From: Brachypodium distachyon
Taxonomy: Eukaryota > Streptophyta > Magnoliopsida > Poales > Poaceae
Reading direction: 5' to 3'
DNA length: 64,000 bases
NCBI RefSeq assembly: GCF_000005505.3
Contig: NC_016131.3
Location: 64,031,355-64,095,354 of the forward strand
The notes beneath the pieces were generated by a model, which saw only the letters and a list, made by a program, of their open reading frames with translations, had not been told where the DNA came from and ran no database searches. Below are positions 45,983 through 56,529 of this stretch, piece after piece. The position numbers and the translations under genes were made by a program. How positions within the stretch are numbered: position 1 is the stretch's first letter; each line of letters starts with the position of its first letter.

Positions 45983-46055
45983 GGGGATGTAGCTCAGATG
46001 GTAGAGCGCTCGCTTAGCATGCGAGAGGCACGGGGATCGATACCCCGCATCTCCA
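45983..46055 (+). tRNA. tRNA-Ala (anticodon AGC)
   Basis: The 73-base sequence folds into a full cloverleaf. The acceptor stem GGGGATG pairs with CATCTCC and includes the G3-U70 wobble that is the main identity signal for alanyl-tRNA synthetase. The D arm is GCTC/GAGC, the anticodon stem CTCGC/GCGAG has loop TTAGCAT, and the T arm CGGGG/CCCCG has loop ATCGATA. The anticodon AGC is at 46016-46018 and the discriminator base is A. There is no intron, and CCA is not encoded, as expected in a nuclear gene. The internal B box GATCGATAC is intact. It reads GCU/GCC codons in cytosolic translation. Confidence 0.97.
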
Positions 46056-46059
46056 GATC

Positions 46060-46064
46060 TTTTT
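46060..46064 (+). terminator. RNA polymerase III terminator of tRNA-Ala
   Basis: A run of five T residues stands four bases after the tRNA 3' end, the usual polymerase III stop signal. Confidence 0.85.
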
Positions 46065-46388
46065 ACTTGGTTCGCCTTGGTTTTCTTTTGGTATAATACT
46101 GCAGTTGCTTCCTTGAGCCTTTTGGTCAGAGAGGATTGGTCGGAGTATTGACGAAACGTATTGTTCTTGCTGCAGTTGCTGTCATCCAGAAGCTAGTGAA
46201 AAAAGAAGAGGTTCAGTTTTCAAAAAAAAAGAAAAAAAAAGAAAAGAAGAGGCAGGTGCAGGTTGGTCTGATTTTGCTGTTCCTTTGTTTTTTCTTACTA
46301 GTCGTGTCGCTCCCATAATAAACCACCGATCACAGGGTAACACATGGGGTTAATACACACAGAGCTTTTGTTCTCCGCCGTCTCGCCG

Positions 46389-47224
46389 ATGGGCTTCCTC
46401 GCCCGCCTGAGCCGCCGCTGGTGCGGCATCGCAGCCGTCATCTGCCTGTGCGCATCCTCCTGCAACCCAGGTGAGCGCGCATGCACGCCGACGTCCGACC
46501 CAACGCCTGCACGCGCACATCCACTATAGCTAATTCTTCGTGGTTGACGCGAACTCTCTCTGCGTGGCAGATGTGGCGCCGATAGAGCCGCTGCTCTTGC
46601 CGGACGCGCCCGCGAGGTCGCTGCAGTGCTTCGAGGACGGCCAGGTACGCACTGCACTGCGAAGGCTGTTTCTGGGTGTGTCTTTTATTTACCTTTGAGT
46701 CGCTTGGGGCTTCGAGTTTGAGCGTTGTCTCGTTCCGTGTCCTCACTGTCCTGGACTCGTGGTGCAGGTGTACGACTGCTGCGAGGACGCGTACCGGCTG
46801 AACCCATCGGGGATCATCGGCGTGCCGGTGAGCGCGGTGGACTACTACTGCGGCGGGGCGTGCGTGGTGGAGACGGAGGACGTGCTCAACTGCGTGGCCA
46901 GCGCGCTGGACGGCTTCAGGTTCCACAACAGCGCCTCCGTCGAGGGCGTGCGCTACGCCCTCAGGAGGGGATGCAGCCACACCATCAAAAGAGGTGCCTG
47001 AACTGCCTGCCCCCTTTTCTTTCTCCTGTCCATGTTTTTCTCGTCATTAGTTTTACATTTACCACGTCCCGTTGCATGCAGGGGACTTCAACGATTTGGA
47101 GCCACCAATAGGTGACTACCCGGATATCTACGGTGACTTTGGTAGCGACGGCTACAGGTTTACGGTTCCTCTGAGAATGCTCACCTTTCTAGGTGGCGCA
47201 TTGCTCCTGGTTCTTAGTCGCTGA
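46389..47224 (+). CDS. Small secreted or membrane-anchored cysteine-containing plant protein (uncharacterised family)
   Basis: Four exons, 46389-46470, 46571-46644, 46768-46993 and 47082-47224, join in frame with GT-AG introns and give 174 residues. The start is hydrophobic after a few basic residues (RRWCGIAAVICLCASSC), fitting a signal peptide. The conserved core is QCFEDGQVYDCCEDAYRLNP, then DYYCGGACVVETEDVLNC and RRGCSHTIKRGDFND, with paired cysteines suited to disulfides outside the cytosol. The C-terminus ends in a short hydrophobic stretch (MLTFLGGALLLVLSR), a possible GPI signal or membrane tail. I recognise the family as a widespread plant domain of unknown function (I believe DUF7731, from memory). 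An upstream in-frame ATG at 46344 would add 15 residues; 46389 has the better context and a better signal peptide. It converges with the RSA1-like gene 500 bases downstream. Confidence 0.88.
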
Positions 47225-47726
47225 ATAGTGGCGTTTGTAATTTGTACTGACGTCGCAGGATGATGCTGTTTTGTTTTGGAAAGATTCCTTTTCATGTATC
47301 AACGACATTCCACAACACTAACGAACCACATGGGCTGAAATTGTCAGTGGGAAACGAAAATAGACAAACTAACATACAAATTATTATTTTTGAAAACAAA
47401 CTAGTACCACACAGTTAACGCAGCACAGAACTAGGGAAACGATAACTACACACAACAATGCAGCAGGCAGCCAGGTGCACAAAACAGAACCAGTTTAACC
47501 AAATGTGCAGAAATTTACTTCCCGGGAGGAAAATATATCAATTGAGAATTTTCTCGGTACAAACATGTACGGCTCAGTTACTTTCAACCTCCAAACCAAT
47601 GTTCAACCATCGCATAAAACATATAATTACACATTTCATGCATCGTCTTCGAGGCTTCCAGGAGAATTTCAGAAGAATAAATTGCTACGGCCAAGCAGAT
47701 CCTAGCAACTAAAAACTGGAACAACA
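47225..47726. other. Convergent intergenic region with both 3' untranslated regions
   Basis: The plus-strand small secreted-protein gene and the minus-strand RSA1-like gene end toward each other across about 500 bases. No further gene is visible. The 3' untranslated regions probably come close to each other or overlap. Confidence 0.6.
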
Positions 47727-50700
47727 TTAGAGATCAACCATCTTCACAAGCTTTGTGTACATAACACGATTATCCCTTGCGGAATTGCTCTCAGCAACAG
47801 CAGTCTGTACCAATTCCTGCTCAGAGAAAACTAGACACTGTTAGTTACTAATAAGAAACATAAAAACTAAATCGATTGACACAATATCAAACAAGCTTTT
47901 GACTCTTGTGCAGAATGGAAAACAACGCAGAAAACAGATTTAGATAAAGAATTCCTGGAGAATTTCAACAATTAATGACTATGCATGGTAAATAAGAGAA
48001 AGTATCTCACCTTCACGTCCTTATTAGACAAAAACTTTCCCAAGTTGTGAACAATGCACTTCAGATCTTCCGCCTGCAGTTGTAAAATAAGGACAATGCA
48101 AAATGATGTGCAATAGTAACCAAATGAGGCAAAAAGAGCAACTAGTAATATAGGAACTGCTTAAAGATCTGTGTTAGTATTTTACCTTGATATAACCTAC
48201 TCTGCTTCGATCGAAGTACCGAAAAGCCTACGAGGTTGAGGAGAAAGAACACACATTAGCAACATTTTAAGTTTTTGTGGCAACTCTTAGTCTCAACATC
48301 GAGCAGAACAATTACCTGCAGCAGGTCCTTATCGACCACCTCATTTCTTGGTGAATCTCCTTTCTGCGATAAAGCTGCCTTCCCCTCCTTACTCACTACA
48401 TTTTCCCCAACTTTTACCAAATCTCCTTTGTCTGCCGTAGCAAATTTGCCCTCCCCTGAAACTGACTTTCCATGGACGCAATCTAATTCTATCTCGTTCC
48501 CCACTTTCTTGTTTCCTTTATCTTCTTCTGTTACCTCTTCTGGTTTGACCTCTGTACTGTTCAAATTACCCTCACCCTGCAGCACATGCACAAGTAGACA
48601 CAGATTACACATAATCAATCTCTTGGCATGGACAAAACAATCAGGTACAACGTAAAGCATGAGAAGGGAAAGCAGGGCAGTAGTCTTATTGGCGTGCCTT
48701 CAAATTAAAAAAATTAATCATAAACAGCCTCTACATGAAATTTGAACTATCATGCAATAACCATGGAAGCATGTTGGCTGTAAAAGCTACCGTACACTTT
48801 CTTGTAAGTTCTCATGCAAAACACAAATGTAATAATGAAGTATAGTAGCCAAAGCTTCCACACTAGTCGAGGATGAAATAAAAGTAAAGAGTAGGGCCTG
48901 ATCTCATGGAATTATTTGCTCAAGTATGCTTCATATTAATTGTTGTGATTCAATATTATCAAAAGACAGAACGCCTTATGGATCTCAGCATACAACCATC
49001 AATATCTAGTCCATTAAAAGCATGGACAGAGAATGTTAACCTCTTGCTCAGCAGCAGCATCCATGTCCTCATCGTCTTCTTCACACATTTCTACTTCCTC
49101 AGGATCTTCTTCATATTCAGAATCGTCATCCATCATTTTCTCTTCTGCCTCAGGTTCATCACGAGCGATGGGTATCTGATCAGTGCTCATCTTTTTCTCA
49201 GCATCTTCAATTATCTCATCAATTTTAACTGCACTGTTATTATTAGGGGTACTTTCTGTTTGAGTGTCAATGGTTGTTTTCGATCGCTTTTCTGATGATT
49301 TATCGTCTTCCTTCTGTAGATCTTCCTCTCTTGGGCGCTTGAGTTGATTCTTCTTTGTAACATAATGCTTGTGTAGTTTCTGTGAAACAAAACATCAGAC
49401 CCATGTGGGCAGATAACAGTGCATAAAACCTACTGAACATAATAACGTCTGCCCCTTTTGTTATGAAAACAAGAAAGAACATGATTATGTTCTCCTGATG
49501 CTCCAGTACCACAGGAAAAAAAAGGCCAAACACAGGTACGATATCTCAACTGCTCAGCAGACCACATCCTCACAATGCCACAGTTCAGACAATTACCAGT
49601 AAAGCAGATGTAGTATTAAGGTATGATATTATGCTTATGCTAAGAAAGTGTCAGCGGACCTAAAGAAATTTACCTCAAGAAAAGACAGGATAATGCAGCC
49701 CATTCTAAATTGAAGCATTTCACTGAACGACTCAGCAAACAAAGAAAGCTGAAAAAAGAAATAGGAGCATATAGCATATATCAATGTCAAGCTACATGAG
49801 CATCACAACAAAATAATAAATTGTATTCCGCAAAGTGCAATCAAATCACAAGCAAGGTAGTGGTCCATTTGTTATATACCTCAAATACAGAGTCCTCTGT
49901 GTCATTGGTTGTGTAGTCTAGTAGACCATCCAATGAAAGGGATATTGAACGGAGCTGCAAAATAGAACTGGTTCAGGGAAATATTTTGCACCTTTTAAGA
50001 ACTTCTATGAATCATAAGACTATGTGAAATAAAAAGGAATTACAGCACACAAGGCATACTTTGGACTCTTTACTCTTTTTAGTCTGCAAAATGAGTCCCG
50101 GATGCTTAGGAGGTTCATCAGATTTCTTCTTTTCTCTGACATCTTTAAGCGACTTTTGTTTTGGATCCTTCTTCAGGTCTTTACTCCTTTTCTCCTTATC
50201 ATCCTTTGTGTTATCTTTTGTTTCATCTCCCCCATCCTTATTTATATCTTTCCCTTTCAATAACTCATGTCCAGTAACCTTATCTCCATTTAATTTTTGA
50301 TTCTCAGTATCAGGCTTTTCTTCTTTTTTCTGATCTGAAATCTCTCTGGGGGCAATTTTCGACACTTCTGCCAGCTTAATTTGTGAATTTCCAGCATCAG
50401 TTAAGCTTTCATTCTTTTCTTGTTGAAGCTCCGCTCCTTGAGTTATTTCAGCAGGTACAGGAGGTGTGCTCAAATTGGATCCTGAAGCAGGAATTTTCCT
50501 CTTAACAATCCTTCGAATAACTTTCTTCTTCCCAGATTTCTTGGTGTCAGGCTGCTGACTAATGCTGGCTCCAACCTTTTCTTTACTAACATCCTCAGTT
50601 GTCTGCTTAATCGACTCTTCCACAGTTTGGTTCACAGCTTCAGCAGCTTGCTTTCCACGAACCACTTTTCTGAGAACCTTCTTTATTACTTTCCTTCGTA

Positions 50701-53700
50701 TAGGCTTTTTATCCTCGCCAGCACGATCAACAGAGGCATCACCAGACATATTTCCTTGAAAATCCTCCCCCTTATTAGGTTCCTCAACTTTAGCAAGCTC
50801 TTTCCCATCATTCTCAGCAAGCTTTGTCTCTCCATTTTTGCCCTGTTCATCCATTTTAGTATCAACTTTCTCGATTTTGGTAGCATCCTTGGCAATATCA
50901 CCCTCCTTTAAATGACCTTCGTCTGTTCCTTTCTTTTGCTCCGTGCCCTCCATTAAATGACCATCATCTGTTCCTTTCTTTTGCTCCTTGCCCTCCTTTA
51001 AATGACCATCATCTGTTCCTTTCTTTTGTTCCTTTGCATCACAAGGCACCTAAAATATGGCAGCCACAAAATAGAGTTGTTAGTACTGAATGAGGGTTAA
51101 AAAATAATAGAAGTGTGCTGCTACAAAATGTCAACCATGATAGGACAAACCTTTTCATTTTTTATAGCAAGTTTTTCCCTGTCTGCTTTTGATTTTATGT
51201 ATCCAATCCAAGTGCATTTCCATAAATCTACTGAAGGTACACACTCTGAAAGATTTGGTACAAACAGTACAGTGATCTCTTTATGACTAAAGAGTCCATC
51301 TTTGCCAATTCTGTTGTAATGAACCTGCAAATGAATAAACACGTCATGTCTATTATGATGATTTCAGCAATGGTATTCTGTAAATGTGCAGTGACAATTA
51401 TATGCAAAAGCGAAAACTAAATGGACTTCATTATGATTTATGTGCACAAATGCACATAGCCTCATGCCTCATATGAACCCCTCAGTCACTTTATCAGACA
51501 GAATTATGAATCATGATGTCACTTATACTAACAAACATATTTCTACTTGCAGTTTCCAACAGACACATCCGGCAATATTTTCATGTATAGTTTCTACAAA
51601 AAATATTTCTACTTATTTATATATTTTATTTGTGATGTCATAACAGCGTAAAGACAATTACTACACCGTATTTTCAATTTCTGGACTAAATTTTTATTGT
51701 GACATCATAATCCAACAAATACTTTAGGCTTTACACCTTGCACGTTATTTTTATATTTCGATCTTTTTTTAACTTAGACTATATACTATCCATTCCTTCT
51801 GGAATATATAGCCAATGAAATATCAGTCGTAGACAGACAACCAGACCAACAACCCTAGTTCCTGGTAGTGCTTTCATGACGGTCATCTGCCGCCTCACAA
51901 ACTCCTCAATCGTCACCCAGCAGTCACTGCTGCCCCATAACCCTACACCTTAGAAACCTGCCGCCACGTCCCTGCTTGAAGGCAAACACAGCGGCAATGG
52001 TCGAACCTTGCTGCCTCTCTGCTCCTCCCAGCCAATCGCCACCACTCCACCTAGAGACGAGCCCACGGCAAGGCTTGACCGGAGGAAAGCACAAAGACAA
52101 AAACAATGGGCAGACGCATGAAAGGCCAAGCTGCGGAGATACCCCTGATCCTGGTTAGGCTCCGCCTGCGATTCGATATTTCAGTTCAATTGAAATCCAC
52201 TACTCGGGGTGAAACTCCAATCTAGATCTATCAATCAGGATAAGGGTTCGAAGCCCATTCCACAGATCACCTACTCCGATAACTATGCTGCACCCTCACC
52301 ACCAACCAAGTTGAGTCCTTTTCATTCCAAATTTAGATGCTCATCTCTTCTATGAAGAAGAGAGGTCCTCCTAGGAATTCTTGAGGAAAAGAACATAGCA
52401 CAGATCACGGTTTCACAAACACTGTTGCATTGCTAACATCCATTTTAGTATGTTGTCTTATTATTTCAATCTGATGGCATGCAAAGTAGTTTCCATTTTA
52501 GCACAGATCATGGTTTCACAAGCATGGTTTCCTTAAATGAAGAACGTTTGCAAAGTTCAAAGTGCTACAAAGAATTCAGATGTACCTCAAGGAAATGATT
52601 CCAGTGTGTGCATTTAGATAGATCAACCTGAACCAGTTCTTTAACAAATCTGTACAAGTATAGTGAATTTTAGCATAATTGCTAGTTCAAGAGATAAAAT
52701 CAATTTCAATAGAACTGCAGATCATCCATCGTGCATTATTTGAGAATTATATACCTGATTGCGGTTCGAATCAAGCAAGAGCAGTCAACTAATGGATCTC
52801 CACCATCTATTGTGGCATTCCAAGGACCTCCGATTGCAATAAGTGCACGATCCTTCTTAAGGACAGCAAATTTTAAGACATTATTCCAGTGCGCAATCCG
52901 TTCCTCAGCACTCCTCAAAGAACATATATCAGCAAAAGCACCATTGCTCATGCCACTCATCAAGAGAACCTGTACAACATGTCAAAATCATCAGAATAAG
53001 AGTACTAACACAATTTGGCAACATTCCAAAATTTGAAGAACCTCATAAATGGACAAACAGTACATCCTAAGAATCTTGACATGCCATGTCAGGATCTTGT
53101 TTTGCCACATGAAAGATATACATAGTAACCAAATTCTGTTATAACCTATTTAAATGAGAATTTCTGACCCAAAAATGGGGAACCTATTCTAATGCCTTTG
53201 GATAATGCAGTTATGCAGTACCACAATTTCAGCACTGAATAGATTTGCTAGCTACACAAGATGGTCAGAAGATTATACAAACATGAGTGCAATTCCAACA
53301 GCATGTGTGCCACATTATTCCTACAAATATTTATATAGGATCTACAATTGTGCATGAATACAAAGCACTCAGAATAAGGAACTCGATCTAGTCCATACTT
53401 CGAAATAATACAAAAAAGACGGGACACAAACCTTTGCATTCCAAATGGTGTCTGAGGAGTTGGCGCTATATGATTTCTCTGAAGACAAAACCGTTCTTTC
53501 ATCAAACTTACCATCCACTTCATGAATGTCATGCTCCAAACTGTTACATGACAATAATAACACAGTTACATATTCCTCTTACAATGAAAAATACTCACTT
53601 GGGCAGCCATCATATATGTGGCGCAAATTAAAATCATACCTGACTGGTGTACGCATGGAAAGATTAAGATTTTCTCTGGGCCAGTTGAAAACAACCTATA

Positions 53701-56497
53701 ACACAATAAATCACAGATGAGAATACCAGAATCCTATGGTTCCGCATTTGAAAAAAGAAGTGATTGATATAATCAAACCTTAGAAACATCTGGAGAAATC
53801 GTTAGTCTAGGATATCGCTTTGCCAAAGATAAATAGTCCCTCTCAGCATCCACCAGGCGAAATGGAAGGATCTGTACAGGAAGAAAGCTAATTTGCATCA
53901 AATTCATAATAGGCAGTGAACCAAAAGTACCACATAACTGTGCACAAAAAGGTTGTAGTATCCGATTGCATAAAGAAGGGAGACAAATGGAGAACAGGAA
54001 ACAGATTTGTCCACTATTGCACCAAAATGTCCGCCAGAGTACAATCTAAGGAGTAAGGTGGGGATGGTCATCGAATTGGAGAGAGAAAACATCTCAGCAT
54101 TTTTCATATCACAAGGAGCGAAAAGCAATATCTTGGTACCAGATAAGCGAAACGGCTAAGAGAAATTACTTCGAATTGGAGAGAGAAAACATCTTAGCAT
54201 TTTTCATATGACAAGGAGCGAAAAGTAATATCTTGGTACCAGATAAAGCGAAACGGTCAAGAGAAATGCTGAAAAAAGGATCAGTGACAATGGATGGATA
54301 ACTGGAACTCGAGAAACAAAAAGGACCAAATAGTTCCACATGTATGTGCAGAGACAAAGGTGCAACAAACATCTGGCTTCAGAAGGACAAGAATAGGTTG
54401 ATTTGTGGGGAAGATCTTCGAATCGGAGAGATATAACTTCTCAGGATTTTTCATTTCATAATGAGGGGAATGCAATGTCTTTGATTCCAGATAAAGGGAA
54501 ACGGCTACTAGAAATACTGAAACAAGGATAAGTGATGATGGAATAACTGGAACTCCAGAAACAAAAAGAACCAAATAGTTCCACATGTGTGTGCAGAGGC
54601 AAAGGTGCAAAAAGGAACTGGTTCCAGAAGGACAAGAATCAGCGGGGTTTGTAGGGATGGTCTTCAAATTGGAGAGAGGAGGGAATGGTCTTCGAATTGG
54701 AGAGAAATAACACCTCAAGATTTTTCATATCATGAGGGAAAAGCAATGTCTTTGGTACCAGATAAAGGGAATCAACTACTAGAAGTGCTGAAAAAGAATC
54801 AGTGATGATGGAATAACGGGAACTCCGGAAACAAAAAGCACCAAATGGTTCCACAAATGTGTGCAAAGACAAAGGTGCAACAAAGAACTGTCTTCAGAAG
54901 GACAATAATGAGGGGGCTTCAAGACTGAGAGCACAACTAGGAGACTTAGTAAATCCCTGTCAATCAATAGATTGGAGCAACAACAATGTGACAAGCACAA
55001 CTATTCGTTTACCTTGCAAATATATTCTCTCTTTATTTGTTTAACAGGTGAACGATGCCTTCAGAACAACAAATAAAAGGGTTAGTTATATAGACTGCAC
55101 CAAAGACGAACCAGTAACCAGCTGCATCCACAAAGCACAGACAAAACATGGAGGTCCACCTATGCACAGCATCGCGTCGAGGTGAAAGTTGTCGCAAAGG
55201 CTTCTCAGATTTAACAGAAGAAGAACATCGCCGTTCACCAAGTGTCCTTGGTGGAGTGCGCTCCCGCCTTGGAACAAGCACATGCTTCCTGTCCCGCACC
55301 TTCTCCCGACGCTCACGGAGACGTTCTCTTTCTCGTTCACGTTCCCTTTCACGCTCCCTTTGTCTTTCACGCTCCCGTTCCCTGTCTCGCTCTCTTTCCA
55401 AATCCATTTCACGGTCTCGTAGCTCTTGTTCCCGTTCCCACTCCCTTTCCTTTTCCCTTTCCCACAAAAAGTCCCTTCGACGCTCATCGTCCCTTATATC
55501 CAGTTCACGGCGATAACCAACCCGATCCCCTGCTCGCTCATCAACCATGGAGATGCCTGGATGTACATGTGGTAAGATGCTATCTCGGTAATCAGACTCT
55601 GAAGATGCATGCAGCAAGCTCTTCCCTGAAGCATAGTCATGGCCAGGGGGCAGACCCACCCCATATCCACTGCTCGATGATCCTTGGCCGTAGACAAGGC
55701 TGTCCATGTTTGTCCTATGAGTTCCCCCCAACACTGAAGCTGGCTGTTGGACACCATATGGGACAGATCCAGGAATAGACAAGCTGTGATGATCGGCTTC
55801 AACTCTTCCATATGCACCAACTTCCAGGGATCCATGATGGATTGGACCGGTCCTTCCTGCAAAGTAATCGGCTTGTCTGCCAGAAATGCATACTTTACTC
55901 AGTGCATGGGCTTTTGTTGTGGTGATAGATACTAAGGTCGATAGTTTGGTACTAACTAGTTTTATAAGGCTATAAAGAAAAGAAAAAAAAGCTTATGAAA
56001 CTTAGTCATAGGGCAGGTGTCCAGAACAAGCCATTTTCATTCATTTGAGGCATCAGTTTAAGTGATATATCATGACATAATTATAATACTCCCTCCGTCC
56101 CATATTAAGTGCCGGAAAATATTACATGTATCTAGACGTATTTTAGTATATAGATACGTCCATATTTAGACAAATTTAGGTCACTTAATATGTGACGGAG
56201 GTAGTAGTAACGATAGCAGAAGTAGTAATAATATGAAGCAAAAACCTGCGGCAAAAATTTGTATAACCTTACAATGAGCTAACATACCGTATATCAGAAC
56301 CAGGCTGCAGTTGGGTGTTTATAGGCTGCTGATGGCGTGCTGATGAAACCTAAGAATTTCAACACCATTTCAATAATGAGAACTAATGAATTGTCATAGA
56401 GAAATGAGAACAGAATGGTACTCTGCAAGTGGGAAGACGCAGTCAAGAAACTGTGATCACGTGAAACACATAATTCCATATTGTTAAAAGTATAGCA

Positions 56498-56529
<32 letters not shown>

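Noticed and set aside
54166..55000. Several 70-145 residue minus-strand frames repeating each other
   Set aside because: They fall inside the tandem array of intron 6 and repeat because the DNA repeats; no splice or start signals support them.
55148..55778. Plus-strand Ser/Arg-rich frames opposite exon 5 of the RSA1-like gene
   Set aside because: They are the antisense shadow of the Arg/Glu-rich coding tract; the minus strand has correct splice sites and phase.
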